Source: Nocardia amamiensis (lineage in GTDB: Bacteria; Actinomycetota; Actinomycetes; Mycobacteriales; Mycobacteriaceae). Taken from it: 64,000 nt of DNA. Below the pieces are notes generated by a model. That model searched no databases, was not told the DNA's origin, and was given only the letters and a program-made list of their open reading frames with translations. Position numbers and translations under genes: made by a program. The stretch spans positions 248,001 through 312,000 of the forward strand of contig NZ_JADLQX010000005.1 in assembly GCF_015477605.1 (NCBI RefSeq). The letters are read 5' to 3'. Positions 15,871 through 26,275 of the stretch are shown piece after piece (the first letter of the stretch is position 1; each line of letters starts with the position of its first letter).

Positions 15871-16143
15871 TTACTTCGCCTTCTCCAGGACCTCGACCAG
15901 CCTCCAGCGCTTGGTGGCCGACAGCGGACGGGTCTCCATCAGCTGGACGCGGTCGCCGATGCCGGCGATCTCGTTCTCGTCGTGCGCCTTCACCTTGGAG
16001 GTGGTGCGGATGATCTTGCCGTAGAGCGGGTGCCGGTTACGGTCTTCCAGCTCGACGACGATCGTCTTGTTCATCTTGTCCGAGACAACGTAACCGACAC
16101 GCACCTTGCGGGTGCCGCGCTGCCCTTCTACTTTGTCGCTCAT
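15871..16143 (-). CDS. rpsQ: 30S ribosomal protein S17 (uS17)
   Basis: A 90-aa primary 16S-rRNA-binding protein of the small subunit. [32 protein letters not shown] and the [30 protein letters not shown] block are the family's conserved core. It is the last gene of the operon: its ATG overlaps the rpmC stop (ATGA) and the operon terminator follows. rplN and the spc genes do not follow in this window. Confidence 0.97.
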   Translation of the reverse strand: MSDKVEGQRGTRKVRVGYVVSDKMNKTIVVELEDRNRHPLYGKIIRTTSKVKAHDENEIAGIGDRVQLMETRPLSATKRWRLVEVLEKAK

Positions 16144-16379
16144 GCGGCATCTCCCTTGCCAGCGGGTCCGGTGGCCAGACCGAGCTCACGCTCACGCATG
16201 ACCGTGTAGATGCGCGCGATCTCGTGACGGACGACGCGCAGACGACGGTTGTTGTCCAGCTGACCCGTCGCCATCTGGAAGCGCAGGTTGAACAGCTCTT
16301 CCTTGGATTCGCGCAGCTTGGCCACCAACTCGTCTTCGGTGAGCTCGCGGAGCTCTGCGGCCGGTGTTCCGGTAGCCAT
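16140..16379 (-). CDS. rpmC: 50S ribosomal protein L29 (uL29)
   Basis: A 79-aa large-subunit protein at the nascent-chain exit. [33 protein letters not shown] and the [19 protein letters not shown] helices are diagnostic. Start chosen at [10 protein letters not shown] (16379), which shares one base with the rplP stop (TGATG). A longer in-frame start reaches back into rplP and is unlikely. Confidence 0.96.
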   Translation of the reverse strand: MATGTPAAELRELTEDELVAKLRESKEELFNLRFQMATGQLDNNRRLRVVRHEIARIYTVMRERELGLATGPAGKGDAA

Positions 16380-16795
16380 CAGAACTGCTCCTCCCTGGTC
16401 ACGATCCTGCACTTCATCGGGAGCTTGTGCATCGCGCGGCGCAGCGCCTCACGAGCGGTCTCCTCGTTCGGGTAGCTCATCTCGAACATGACCCGACCCG
16501 GCTTCACGTTCGCGACCCACCACTCCGGCGAACCCTTACCCGAACCCATACGGGTCTCGGCGGGCTTCTTGGTCAGCGGACGATCCGGGTAGATGTTGAT
16601 CCAGATCTTGCCGCCACGGCGGATGTGGCGAGTCATCGCGATACGCGCCGACTCGATCTGCCGGTTGGTGACGTAGGCCGGCTCCAGCGCCTGGATGCCG
16701 TACTCGCCGAACGCCACCGAGGTGCCGCCCTTGGCCATGCCGGAACGGCCCGGGTGATGCTGCTTGCGGTGCTTCACCTTACGAGGCATCAGCAT
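16379..16795 (-). CDS. rplP: 50S ribosomal protein L16 (uL16)
   Basis: A 138-aa protein that sits near the peptidyl-transferase centre and helps position tRNA. It starts [19 protein letters not shown], as in other mycolata, and contains [19 protein letters not shown] and [13 protein letters not shown], both universally conserved. It is 3 nt downstream of rpsC. Confidence 0.97.
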   Translation of the reverse strand: MLMPRKVKHRKQHHPGRSGMAKGGTSVAFGEYGIQALEPAYVTNRQIESARIAMTRHIRRGGKIWINIYPDRPLTKKPAETRMGSGKGSPEWWVANVKPGRVMFEMSYPNEETAREALRRAMHKLPMKCRIVTREEQF

Positions 16796-16798
16796 GCG

Positions 16799-17993
<1,195 letters not shown>

Positions 17994-17997
<4 letters not shown>

Positions 17998-18275
17998 CGC
18001 CGCTTGCTCTTCCGGTCTTCCTTGACGTGGCTCTTGAACGTCCTGGTCGGCGCGAACTCACCGAGCTTGTGCCCGACCATGGACTCCGAGACGAACACCG
18101 GCACGTGCTTGCGGCCGTCGTGGACGGCGAAGGTGTGCCCGATGAAATCGGGGATGATGGTCGAACGACGCGACCAGGTCTTGATGACCTGCTTGGTGTT
18201 CTTCTCGTTCTGCACGTCCACCTTCTTCAGGAGGTGGTCGTCGACAAACGGGCCTTTCTTGAGGCTGCGTGGCAT
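17994..18275 (-). CDS. rpsS: 30S ribosomal protein S19 (uS19)
   Basis: A 93-aa head protein of the small subunit. [19 protein letters not shown] and [17 protein letters not shown] [27 protein letters not shown] are the signature segments. It lies 15 nt after rplB, with a strong GAGGAGG-type ribosome-binding site in the gap. Confidence 0.97.
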
Positions 18276-18290
18276 TTCTTACCTCCTCCT

Positions 18291-19127
18291 TCAGCGCTTC
18301 TTGCCGGTCTTGCGACGGCGGACGATGAGCTTGTCGCTCGGACGGTTGGGCTTGCGGGTGCGGCCTTCCGGCTGACCCCACGGCGAGACCGGGTGGCGAC
18401 CACCGGAGGTCTTGCCCTCACCACCACCATGCGGGTGGTCGACCGGGTTCATGACGACACCACGGACCGTGGGGCGGCGGCCCTTCCAGCGCATGCGGCC
18501 GGCCTTGCCCCAGTTGATGTTCGACTGCTCGGCGTTGCCGACCTCGCCGACGGTGGCGCGGCAGCGCACGTCGACGCGGCGGATCTCACCGGAGGGCATA
18601 CGCAGCGTGGCGTACGGCCCTTCCTTGCCCAGCAGCTGGATGCTCATCCCGGCGGAACGGGCCAGCTTGGCCCCGCCGCCCGGACGCAGCTCCACCGCGT
18701 GGATCGTGGTACCGGTCGGGATGTTGCGCAGCGGCAGGTTGTTGCCCGGCTTGATGTCGGCCGTCGGGCCGGACTCGATGCGGGTGCCCTGCGTCACGCC
18801 CTTGGGGGCGATGATGTAGCGCTTCTCGCCGTCCACGAAGTGCAGCAGCGCGATGTTCGCGGTCCGGTTCGGGTCGTACTCGATGTGCGCGACCTTGGCC
18901 GGGATGCCGTCCTTGTCCAGGCGACGGAAGTCGATCAGACGGTAGGCACGCTTGTGACCGCCACCCCGGTGGCGGGTGGTGATCCGGCCGTGGGCGTTGC
19001 GGCCGCCGGACTTGCTCAGCGGGCGCAGCAGCGACTTCTCCGGGGTCGACCGGGTGATCTCGGCGAAGTCCGAGACGCTGGCGCCACGACGGCCCGGCGT
19101 TGTCGGCTTGTACTTACGGATTGCCAT
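18291..19127 (-). CDS. rplB: 50S ribosomal protein L2 (uL2)
   Basis: A 278-aa protein needed for subunit joining and peptidyl-transferase activity. [15 protein letters not shown] at the start, [22 protein letters not shown], and the C-terminal [27 protein letters not shown], which includes the conserved His involved in peptidyl-transferase activity, are all present. Confidence 0.98.
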   Translation of the reverse strand: MAIRKYKPTTPGRRGASVSDFAEITRSTPEKSLLRPLSKSGGRNAHGRITTRHRGGGHKRAYRLIDFRRLDKDGIPAKVAHIEYDPNRTANIALLHFVDGEKRYIIAPKGVTQGTRIESGPTADIKPGNNLPLRNIPTGTTIHAVELRPGGGAKLARSAGMSIQLLGKEGPYATLRMPSGEIRRVDVRCRATVGEVGNAEQSNINWGKAGRMRWKGRRPTVRGVVMNPVDHPHGGGEGKTSGGRHPVSPWGQPEGRTRKPNRPSDKLIVRRRKTGKKR

Positions 19128-19160
19128 GAGTTCTTCTCTGCTTTCTGGAGCCCCAGGCGC

Positions 19161-19466
19161 TTACGCGACCGGGCCTCCGAAGATCTCGATGGGCTTGCTG
19201 TCGGCCGAGATGGTCACGAGCGCGCGCTTGGTGTTCTTGCGCTTGCCGTAACCGAAGCGGGTCCGCTTGCGCTTGCCCTGACGGTTGGCGGTGTTGACGC
19301 TGGTCACCTTCACACCGAAGACCTTCTCCACGGCGATCTTGATCTGCGTCTTGTTGGAGTCCGGGTGCACCAGGAAGGTGTAGGTGCCTTCCTCGATCAG
19401 TCCGTAGGACTTCTCGGAGATGACCGGCGCCAGCAGAATGTCGCGGGGGTCGGCGATGGTGGTCAC
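19161..19466 (-). CDS. rplW: 50S ribosomal protein L23 (uL23)
   Basis: A 101-aa protein at the exit tunnel and docking site for trigger factor and [29 protein letters not shown] and [20 protein letters not shown] are conserved. It starts with GTG (MTTIADPRD) overlapping the rplD stop as GTGA; this start matches homologues better than the much longer open frame that runs into rplD. Confidence 0.96.
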   Translation of the reverse strand: MTTIADPRDILLAPVISEKSYGLIEEGTYTFLVHPDSNKTQIKIAVEKVFGVKVTSVNTANRQGKRKRTRFGYGKRKNTKRALVTISADSKPIEIFGGPVA

Positions 19467-20137
19467 TTGCTCTCCTCCTGTGCAGCCTCGGCCGGGCCGT
19501 GCACGAACGCGTTGAGCGCCTCGACGCTGAACACCACGTCGTCGCTGTTGAGCACGTCGTAGGTGTTGAGCTGGTCCGGGGCGATCGGGTGCACGTTCTG
19601 CAGGTTCGCCAGGCTCTTCCACGCGGCGACGTCCTCGCGGCCGACCACGACCAGGAACTTCTTGCGGTCCGACAGCTCGGCCAGGAAGGTCTTGGCGGTC
19701 TTGGTGGACGGGGTCTGGCCCGCCACCAGTTCGGTGATCACGTGGATGCGCTCGTTGCGGGCCCGGTCGGACAGGGCGCCACGCAGGGCGGCCGCCTTCA
19801 TCTTCTTGGGCAGGCGCTGGCTGTAGTCGCGCGGCTGCGGACCGTGCACGGTGCCACCGCCGTTGAACTGGGGCGCGCGGGTCGAACCCTGGCGGGCGCG
19901 GCCGGTGCCCTTCTGCCGGTACGGCTTCTTGCCGCCACCACGAACCTGGCCACGGGTCTTGGTCGCGTGGGTGCCCTGGCGGGCCGCGGCCTGCTGGGCC
20001 ACGACGACCTGGTGCATCAGCGCGATGTTGGCGGTCACGTCGAAGATCTCCGCGGGGAGGTCGACGGTGCCGTTGGTCTTGCCGCCGATCTCCTTGACCG
20101 GCAGCGTCAGGTTGGCCTTCTTCTCGAGGCTGGTCAT
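19463..20137 (-). CDS. rplD: 50S ribosomal protein L4 (uL4)
   Basis: A 224-aa protein whose extended loop reaches the exit tunnel. In E. coli L4 represses its own operon through the S10 leader. Conserved parts are [40 protein letters not shown] and the C-terminal [23 protein letters not shown] overlap with rplC. Confidence 0.97.
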   Translation of the reverse strand: MTSLEKKANLTLPVKEIGGKTNGTVDLPAEIFDVTANIALMHQVVVAQQAAARQGTHATKTRGQVRGGGKKPYRQKGTGRARQGSTRAPQFNGGGTVHGPQPRDYSQRLPKKMKAAALRGALSDRARNERIHVITELVAGQTPSTKTAKTFLAELSDRKKFLVVVGREDVAAWKSLANLQNVHPIAPDQLNTYDVLNSDDVVFSVEALNAFVHGPAEAAQEESK

Positions 20138-20799
20138 GCGTGCGCACCACCCTTCACGGCGCTCTTGACGATCACGACGCCGCCCTTGCGACCCGGGATC
20201 GCTCCCTTGATCAGCAGCAGGCCGTTCTCGGCGTCCACCTTGTGCACCGACAGGTTCTGCGTGGTGACCCGGTCGTTACCCATCCGGCCCGACATGCGCA
20301 TGCCCTTGAACACGCGGCCGGGGGTGGCGCAGCCACCGATCGAACCCGGGCGGCGGTGCACGGCCTGCGCACCGTGCGAGGCGCCCTGACCACGGAAACC
20401 GTGGCGCTTCATGGTGCCCGCGAAGCCCTTGCCCTTGCTGGTGCCGGTGACGTCGACGTAGCTGCCCTCTTCGAACACGTCGGCGCTGATCTCCTGGCCG
20501 ACCTCGAAGGTGGAGGCATCCGCGACCCGGATCTCGGCGACGTGGCGGCGGGGAGTGACACCGGCCTTGGCGAACTGGCCGGAGACCGGCTTGTTCACCT
20601 TGCGCGGGTCGATGGCGCCGAAAGCGACCTGGACGGCGCTGTAGCCGTCGCGCTCCACGGTGCGGATCTGGGTGACGACGTTCGGCCCGGCCTTGATGAC
20701 GGTCACGGGAACGACGCGGTTGTTGTCGTCGAAGACCTGGGTCATGCCGAGCTTGGTGCCCAGGATGCCGGCGGCCGGCCTGCTCTTGTTGTCAGTCAT
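20134..20799 (-). CDS. rplC: 50S ribosomal protein L3 (uL3)
   Basis: A 221-aa protein near the peptidyl-transferase centre. [25 protein letters not shown] and the [22 protein letters not shown] block (with the Gln that is methylated in E. coli) are diagnostic. I chose [11 protein letters not shown] at 20799 with GGGGA upstream; an in-frame GTG six codons earlier overlaps the rpsJ stop and is possible. Confidence 0.96.
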   Translation of the reverse strand: MTDNKSRPAAGILGTKLGMTQVFDDNNRVVPVTVIKAGPNVVTQIRTVERDGYSAVQVAFGAIDPRKVNKPVSGQFAKAGVTPRRHVAEIRVADASTFEVGQEISADVFEEGSYVDVTGTSKGKGFAGTMKRHGFRGQGASHGAQAVHRRPGSIGGCATPGRVFKGMRMSGRMGNDRVTTQNLSVHKVDAENGLLLIKGAIPGRKGGVVIVKSAVKGGAHA

Positions 20800-20813
20800 T
20801 TCTCGAGTCCCCG

Positions 20814-21119
20814 TCACTGAATGTTGACGTCGACGCTGGCCGGCAGGTCGATGCGCATGAGCGCGTCCACCGTCTTCGGCGTCGGGTCGAGGATGTCGAT
20901 AAGGCGCTTGTGCGTCCGCATCTCGAAGTGCTCGCGCGAGTCCTTGTACTTGTGCGGCGAACGGATGACGCAGTACACGTTCTTCTCGGTCGGCAACGGC
21001 ACCGGGCCGACGACGCGTGCCCCGGTGCGGGTCACCGTCTCCACGATCTTGCGCGCCGATGCGTCGATCGCCTCGTGGTCATAGGCCTTGAGCCTGATGC
21101 GGATCTTTTGTCCCGCCAC
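20814..21119 (-). CDS. rpsJ: 30S ribosomal protein S10 (uS10)
   Basis: A 101-aa protein of the small-subunit head, also the NusE antitermination partner of Nus[23 protein letters not shown] and [40 protein letters not shown] are the family signature. It starts with GTG and has AAAGGA about 10 nt upstream. It is the first gene of the operon, behind a structured leader. Confidence 0.98.
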   Translation of the reverse strand: MAGQKIRIRLKAYDHEAIDASARKIVETVTRTGARVVGPVPLPTEKNVYCVIRSPHKYKDSREHFEMRTHKRLIDILDPTPKTVDALMRIDLPASVDVNIQ

Positions 21120-21148
21120 GCTAAGTGTCCTTTTCTCCGCTTTCCTTC

Positions 21149-21185
21149 GTGGTCCGTAAGCCGGCTAGCCAGCCATCTGGACCAC
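21149..21185 (-). promoter_or_regulatory. Hairpin in the S10 leader
   Basis: The arms GTGGTCC (21149-21155) and GGACCAC (21179-21185) pair perfectly, and a GGCTAGCC-centred stem can form inside. The structure lies 30 nt before the rpsJ start, in the mRNA leader. It could be the site of autogenous control, as L4 does in E. coli, or only help translation. No similarity to the E. coli leader is claimed. Confidence 0.35.
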
Positions 21186-21546
21186 CCTCATTTGCACAGC
21201 CCGAACACACGAAGACGTCCCAGCCCGAGTAAGTCCGAGCCCCTCGAGACCACGACCGGGCATGCCCGATCCTCGCCGCTGTTCATCTGTCATGGTTCTC
21301 CGGTCCACGCGGTCGGGCGTGTCGCCCGTCCGCTCATTCCTCGGCTCCGGATCGCAAAGCATCTCAGGCCTGGAACACTGTCCCGGACGTACCCACGCCA
21401 GAAACCCGGCGAGGTACACGATGGGGTACTGCTCGCCCCGCCCAGCCACCCGTTTCCCAGGGGATACGGACACGGCCCGGTGCAGGGCAACCCGAACAGT
21501 ATGCCCGACGCCCCCTCGACACTTCAAATCAGGTGCGCAACGAGAA

Positions 21547-21562
21547 CTTACTTGCGAGTAAG
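21547..21562. promoter_or_regulatory. Operator-like palindrome before the hotdog gene
   Basis: CTTACTTGCGAGTAAG has perfect 6-bp arms (CTTACT/AGTAAG) around TGCG. It ends 9 bp before the ATG at 21572. The form and position suit a TetR-family repressor of lipid metabolism, a common arrangement in mycolata. The regulator is not identified. Confidence 0.55.
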
Positions 21563-21571
21563 ATACCGCCC

Positions 21572-22048
21572 ATGACGAACGAGACCGCGACCTTTCGCGG
21601 CTGGAAGAAGCTGCCGGACAACCGGCTGGGGCACGCCCTGTTCTCGCTGGGGATGGTGGCCCGGGTGCCGTACTTCGGCACGGTGCTGCCGAACGTGGTC
21701 CGGCTCGAACCGGGACTGTGCGAGGTGACCTCGCCGAAATGGTTCGGCATCCACAACCATCTGGGCACGTTTCATGCCATCGCGGCGTGCAACTTGGCCG
21801 AGGTCGCGATGGGCATGCTGAGCGAGGCGACCGTGCCGGCGACACACCGGTGGATTCCGAAGGCGATGAACGTGCAGTACCTGGCCAAGGCGGAGACCGG
21901 TCTGCGCGCCGTCGCGAAGCTGGCCGAGGTGCCCGACTTCGCGACCTTCACCGAAGGCCGCGAGCTGGTGGTGCCGGTGTCTATCTACGACAAGCACGGC
22001 CTGGAGGTCGTACACGCCGACATCACCACCTGGGTCACGCCCAAGTAG
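21572..22048 (+). CDS. Hotdog-fold thioesterase-like protein (DUF4442)
   Basis: A 158-aa cytosolic protein of the DUF4442 hotdog group, related to acyl-CoA thioesterases. The body FGIHNHLGTFHAIAACNLAEVAMGML carries the conserved helix with H and N that forms the active site in hotdog thioesterases, and WIPKAMNVQYLAKAETGLRAVA is the typical following strand. The longer in-frame start at 21533 would run through the palindrome, so I take the ATG at 21572. It ends 9 bp before the convergent lipase gene. Confidence 0.8.
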   Translation: MTNETATFRGWKKLPDNRLGHALFSLGMVARVPYFGTVLPNVVRLEPGLCEVTSPKWFGIHNHLGTFHAIAACNLAEVAMGMLSEATVPATHRWIPKAMNVQYLAKAETGLRAVAKLAEVPDFATFTEGRELVVPVSIYDKHGLEVVHADITTWVTPK

Positions 22049-22057
22049 GGCGACCAC

Positions 22058-22993
22058 TCAGCACGGCAGCGGCCGCGTGTCGTCGGCGAGTGCCGAGAGA
22101 ACGGCGGCGGCGGTGCGCGGGTCCGACAGCAATCCGCTGTGGTTGGCGGTGTTGCCGGGGCAGCCGTCCTGGAGCCAGATGTTGCGGTCGCCCTCGGCGG
22201 GGGCGGCGAGCAGGGCGGTGTCCTGCGGGGTGATCACTTCGTCGGCGCGGGAGGCGAGGGCCGTGTACCTGAGACCGGGCACGGTCTCGCCTCCCGCGTT
22301 CAGCCGGTTCAGCAGCGGTGACCCGACCACCTGCTGCTGTCCCGGAGTTCCGTAGACCTGGGCGGCGATCTGCGCGTTGCCCAAGCCGAGCGACGCCAGG
22401 TCCGGATAGGTGCCGCGCAACCCGGCCCACGTCGAACCGCGATAGGGCGTTCCCATGGTCACCACCTGCGACACCGCATCCGCGCCGCGCGCTCGCAGGT
22501 ATTGCCGGATCACGGTGCCCCCGGTGGAATGCCCCACCAGCGCCACCCGGCTCGCCCCGGTCGCGCTCCGCACCGCTTCCACCACGTCGGCGAGTTCCGC
22601 GGCCATCCGATCGATGTCGGCCACGCCGTAGACCACCCGCCCCAGCAACGCGGCGCCGATCGGCCCCATGCCGGTCGAGCTGGAACCGGTCTGGCCGCTC
22701 ACCGCGTCGACAACCGCAGGCGCCGCACCGAGATTCGCGGCGAACACGCAGTGCCCCTCAGCCCGCAGCGCGGGTGCGAGCAACAGGAAGCTGCGGACGG
22801 CATCGGTTCCCGACCCGTGCAACAGCACCACCGGCTCGGGCCGCGCATGCGTGGGACGGCAGGACCAATCGTTGGCGCCGTCCAGCGGTGGCAGCTGCGG
22901 CGCGGCGACCGCGTTCGGCATGTGCAGCACTACCGTGCAGGCGGCGGCGAGCAGCAGGCCGGCGATCCGCGCGGCGTATGAGCGAATAGTCAT
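22058..22993 (-). CDS. Secreted lipase/esterase (alpha/beta hydrolase)
   Basis: A 311-aa secreted hydrolase of the lipase class 2 group. It has a signal peptide (cleavage probably after NAVAA, around residue 31), the oxyanion motif VVLLHGSG (57-62), nucleophile S156 in GHSTG, and a late NHSGL that supplies the His. It starts 16 bp downstream of the mycolyltransferase stop and is probably co-transcribed with it. Short Cys-containing segments at both ends (SCRP, PLPC) may form disulfides. Its substrate could be exported esters or wall lipids. Confidence 0.87.
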   Translation of the reverse strand: MTIRSYAARIAGLLLAAACTVVLHMPNAVAAPQLPPLDGANDWSCRPTHARPEPVVLLHGSGTDAVRSFLLLAPALRAEGHCVFAANLGAAPAVVDAVSGQTGSSSTGMGPIGAALLGRVVYGVADIDRMAAELADVVEAVRSATGASRVALVGHSTGGTVIRQYLRARGADAVSQVVTMGTPYRGSTWAGLRGTYPDLASLGLGNAQIAAQVYGTPGQQQVVGSPLLNRLNAGGETVPGLRYTALASRADEVITPQDTALLAAPAEGDRNIWLQDGCPGNTANHSGLLSDPRTAAAVLSALADDTRPLPC

Positions 22994-23009
22994 CCCGAAG
23001 TCCCGCGGA

Positions 23010-24014
23010 TCAGATTCCCAGTGGGGCGGCCAGCGTGGGCCACGAGTCCTTCAGCGCGTCTTCCCAATAGCCCCAGGTATGGGTGCCTTCCGGCCGGAAG
23101 TTGTATCGCGCGGGAATTCCCAGGCTGTCCAGCCGGGACTTCATATTCTGCGAGCAATAATTGGTCGCTGCCTCGATGACCCCGCCGAGCACGATCTGAT
23201 TCGAGAAACCCCACGCGCCGGGCAGCGAGTATTTTCCGCCGTATACGTCGTAGACACCGGGAAGCCCATTTCCGCTGGAGATGTAGATCGATTTCCCGCG
23301 CAGCCCCTCCGCTTGCACGTAGGGATCGTTGGCTCGCCACTGCGGGTCGTCTGCGGGACCCCACATGTTGTCCATCTCGGCCCATCCCCACTCCTCGACG
23401 GTGAGCCGGATGAACTCACGACCCACCGGGTCGCTCGTCTGCGCGCAACCGCTGTAGGCCGCGACGCTGGAGAACAGGTCACCGGTGGTCGCGGCGAGCG
23501 CCAGCGTCGTGGTGCCCGACATCGAGAAGCCCGCCACCGCGTTGCGTCCGCTGGTCCCGAGATACGCGTTGATCAGCGGCGGCAGCTCGCTGCTCAGGAA
23601 CGTCTTCCATTTCTGGCGCCCCAGCCTCGGGTCGTCCTTCTGCCAGTCCGCGTAGTAGCTGAACATCCCGCCGATCGGCGTGACCGCGTGCACGTTCTTG
23701 TCCGAGAGGAATTGCATCGCATCGGTTTTGGTGGCCCAGGTGGAGCCATCGCTGCCGCCCCCCGCACCGAGCAGCAGGTACAGCACCGGGCGCGGCACAC
23801 TGGTATCCGCGGCGCGCTGCACCTCGACCGGAATGTCGAGATCCATGGCGGCGGAACGCACCGTCAAGGTCAGAGCGCGATCGCTGTGCTCCTGCACGGA
23901 AACGATAGAAGACTCCGCGGGTGCCGCGTCTGCCTGCGCCGGTACGACCGCCGACGCTGCCGCGCCGACGGTGGCGGCGAACAGCACGAGCCAGCGGAGG
24001 TGGCTTCCTCTCAT
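23010..24014 (-). CDS. Mycolyltransferase / antigen 85-type esterase
   Basis: A 334-aa secreted enzyme that transfers mycolic acids between trehalose monomycolate and arabinogalactan or trehalose in the cell envelope. It has a signal peptide of about 30 residues (VVPAQADA), the nucleophile S164 in GFSMSG, a Cys pair as in other corynebacterial/nocardial homologues (SGCAQ, NYCSQ), and the C-terminal EGTHTWGYW with the catalytic His. Start chosen at MRGSHLRWL with AAGGGG 5 nt upstream. It lies upstream of the lipase in a two-gene unit. Related to the gene at 33499 of this window. Confidence 0.88.
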   Translation of the reverse strand: MRGSHLRWLVLFAATVGAAASAVVPAQADAAPAESSIVSVQEHSDRALTLTVRSAAMDLDIPVEVQRAADTSVPRPVLYLLLGAGGGSDGSTWATKTDAMQFLSDKNVHAVTPIGGMFSYYADWQKDDPRLGRQKWKTFLSSELPPLINAYLGTSGRNAVAGFSMSGTTTLALAATTGDLFSSVAAYSGCAQTSDPVGREFIRLTVEEWGWAEMDNMWGPADDPQWRANDPYVQAEGLRGKSIYISSGNGLPGVYDVYGGKYSLPGAWGFSNQIVLGGVIEAATNYCSQNMKSRLDSLGIPARYNFRPEGTHTWGYWEDALKDSWPTLAAPLGI

Positions 24015-24248
24015 GATGCCCCTTATCCACAATCCCGGAATGCCTCGCATTCCGAGCTCAGGCTATGGTGCGCCGCAAGGCATTTCATGACTGAAGTTGC
24101 TGGGCCACTGATTCTGGGGGCACACGCGAAATGGAATTCGCGTCGAGACGAGCACCGTTTTGTGACGGATATCGCGAGACCCGAATTCCTTGGGCTCGCG
24201 CGATCGGAATAGTTGCGCTGTCGTCCGCCCAGCGGATTGAATGCCCCT

Positions 24249-25439
24249 ATGGGTGTCAGCGCGGTCCGGGAAGTCGATGTGTGCGTGGTCGGACTCGGCC
24301 CGGCCGGGCGGGCCCTGGCCCACCGCGCACTGCGGGCCGGACTGTCGGTGACCGCGATCGATCCGCGTCCCGACCGCTTGTGGCCGCCCACCTTCTCCTG
24401 CTGGGTGGACGAGTTGCCGGATTGGCTGCCGTCGGGCGCCATCGCGACCACGATCCCGGCGCCGACGGTCTGGACGAAAACCGAGCATCGCATCGACCGG
24501 CCGTACTGCGTGCTGTCCAAACCCGGTCTGCGCGCAGCGCTCCCGCTCGACGACGCCACCGTCATCGCGGGCCGCGCCACCCGGGTAGACGCCCATGAGG
24601 TGGAGCTCACCGACGGTGCCGTGCACACGGCGGCAGCGGTATTCGACACCCGTGGGCTGCCCACCCTCGGACGCCGCAGGGCCGCGAGCGCGCACGGGAT
24701 CTTCGTCGCCGCCGAGACAGCCGCGCCGATGGTCTCCGACGGCGAGGGTCTACTGCTGGACTGGCGGCCGGAGAACGGCGCGGGTCCCGACGAGCCGCCG
24801 TCGTTCCTCTACGCGGTGCCGCTCGGCGACGGCACGGTGATCTTCGAAGAGACCAGCCTCGGCCTGCGCGGCGGCATGCCGCAGCACGAACTGCGCAAAC
24901 GCACGCTCAACCGCCTCGCCGCGCACGGCATCCGGCTCACCGGCGTCGAACCGAGCGAGGCGGCGCACTATCCGCTCGACCAGCCGCCGCCGCGGAAAGG
25001 CGAGGCGGGGGCGATTCCGTTCGGTTCGCGCGGCGGCATGATGCACCCGTGCACCGGCTACAGCGTGGCCGACTCGCTCGCGCTGGCCGACACCGCGATC
25101 GCCGCACTGCGCCAGGGCCGCGACCCGATCGCCGCACTGTGGCCGCGGCGGGCACGACTCGTGTACTGGATGCGGATGCGTGGCTTGTACGGCCTGGGCA
25201 GACTGACCACTGAACAGTCCATTGCCATGTTCGACGCCTTCTTCAGCGCCTCCCCGCGCCGCCAGCGCGCTCTGCTGTCCGCGCACGACGACTACACCGC
25301 CCTCGGCGCCGTGTTGTTCAACACGGTCGCGCGCACCTGGCCGTTCCGCTGGCGCTACGACCTGGTCGGCTGGACCAACCGGAATCGCTGGCTGGATTAC
25401 GACTTCGATCAGGCGCCGGTCTCGGCCGCGCGCCGGTAG
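24249..25439 (+). CDS. Lycopene cyclase family protein (CrtL/CrtY type)
   Basis: A 396-aa FAD/NAD-binding protein that cyclises the ends of lycopene. The nucleotide-binding motif VVGLGPAGRALAHRAL is at residues 13-28. Also present are PTFSCWVDELPDWL, FLYAVPLGDGTVIFEETSL and PFGSRGGMMHPCTGYSVADSL, which are the family's conserved blocks. No other carotenoid gene lies in the window, so it is an isolated part of the pathway. It ends inside the 3' end of the convergent ABC permease (31-bp tail-to-tail overlap). Confidence 0.85.
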   Translation: MGVSAVREVDVCVVGLGPAGRALAHRALRAGLSVTAIDPRPDRLWPPTFSCWVDELPDWLPSGAIATTIPAPTVWTKTEHRIDRPYCVLSKPGLRAALPLDDATVIAGRATRVDAHEVELTDGAVHTAAAVFDTRGLPTLGRRRAASAHGIFVAAETAAPMVSDGEGLLLDWRPENGAGPDEPPSFLYAVPLGDGTVIFEETSLGLRGGMPQHELRKRTLNRLAAHGIRLTGVEPSEAAHYPLDQPPPRKGEAGAIPFGSRGGMMHPCTGYSVADSLALADTAIAALRQGRDPIAALWPRRARLVYWMRMRGLYGLGRLTTEQSIAMFDAFFSASPRRQRALLSAHDDYTALGAVLFNTVARTWPFRWRYDLVGWTNRNRWLDYDFDQAPVSAARR

Positions 25440-26275
25440 CCGCGGATCGCGGGATAGGCGAACACCACCGTCAGCCCGATCACCCAGGCGAGCGTCTTCA
25501 GCAGCGGTTCGGCCACCGGGCCGCCGTAGGACAGACCCTTCATCGCGTCGATGGCGCAGCTCATCGGCTGGTTGCCGACGACGTCCTGCAGCCACACCGG
25601 GTAGACGAACGTCGGGACGAATCCGGAGTTGAAGAACATCAGCAAGGTGGTGATCAGGCCGATGGCGTTCACCAGCATCACCCCTTCCGACATCGTCGCC
25701 ACCGCGGTGACCAGCACCGCGAACGCCACACCGAACAGCACCGGAATGCCGATCAGCGCCAGCGCCGCCAGCGGCCCCTGATCGAAGCGGAAGCCGATGG
25801 TGAAGCCCACCGCGATCACGAACAGCGTGGTGACCAGCACCCGGATCGCCTCGGCGAGCAACCGCCCGGTCAAGCCCGCCGCGCGATGGACCGGCATGGT
25901 CCAGAACCGGCCGAGCAGTCCGGTGAGCTTCTCCATCTTGAAGCCGAGCGCGCTGACCACCGCACCGGACATGGCCGCGACCAGCGTGATCATCGGAACG
26001 GTTCCGTAGACGCTCGGCTGGCCGGTGGCCAGGCTGATCGAGTCGCCGAGCACGATGCGGAACATCAGCAGGGTGAGTGCCGGATAGAGCAGCGTCTGGA
26101 TCGTCGTCGCCGGATCGCGCGCCCACACCCGCAGCAGTCGCCCGCACTGGATCACGCTCTGCGTGGCCCAGTTGCGGACCGAACCCTCCGGGCGCGCCGC
26201 CACCTCGGGCAGCGCCGACGGACCGAGCCGCTCGGCGTCGCCCGCGGGCACCACGGTCGTCTGCACAGAACTCAT
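25409..26275 (-). CDS. ABC-2 type permease (DrrC-like)
   Basis: A 288-aa integral membrane protein with six predicted helices, ending with VKTL-like LLKTLAWVIGLTVVFAYPAIRGYRR. FWTMPVHRAAGLTGRLLAEAIR and NSGFVPTFVYPVWLQDVVGNQPMSCAIDAMK are typical of DrrB/DrrC permeases. It overlaps the second permease gene by 4 nt and forms a DrrABC-like exporter with it and the ATPase. In mycobacteria DrrABC exports phthiocerol dimycocerosates; here the cargo is unknown, and a product of the nearby NRPS genes is only a possibility. Confidence 0.87.
   Translation of the reverse strand: MSSVQTTVVPAGDAERLGPSALPEVAARPEGSVRNWATQSVIQCGRLLRVWARDPATTIQTLLYPALTLLMFRIVLGDSISLATGQPSVYGTVPMITLVAAMSGAVVSALGFKMEKLTGLLGRFWTMPVHRAAGLTGRLLAEAIRVLVTTLFVIAVGFTIGFRFDQGPLAALALIGIPVLFGVAFAVLVTAVATMSEGVMLVNAIGLITTLLMFFNSGFVPTFVYPVWLQDVVGNQPMSCAIDAMKGLSYGGPVAEPLLKTLAWVIGLTVVFAYPAIRGYRRAAETGA

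Larger units (their letters stand above)
21120..21571. other. 452-bp region between S10 operon and hotdog gene: S10 leader plus divergent promoters
   Basis: This region must hold the S10 operon promoter and 5' leader on the minus strand and the promoter of the hotdog gene on the plus strand. I see a leader hairpin at 21149-21185 and an operator-like palindrome at 21547-21562. I see no coding sequence or RNA gene that I can support. Confidence 0.55.

Noticed and set aside
19161..20150. Long minus-strand frame of 329 codons fusing a Pro/Arg-rich stretch to L23
   Set aside because: Only the last 101 codons encode L23; the front part is rplD in another frame. The GTG start at 19466 is the real one.
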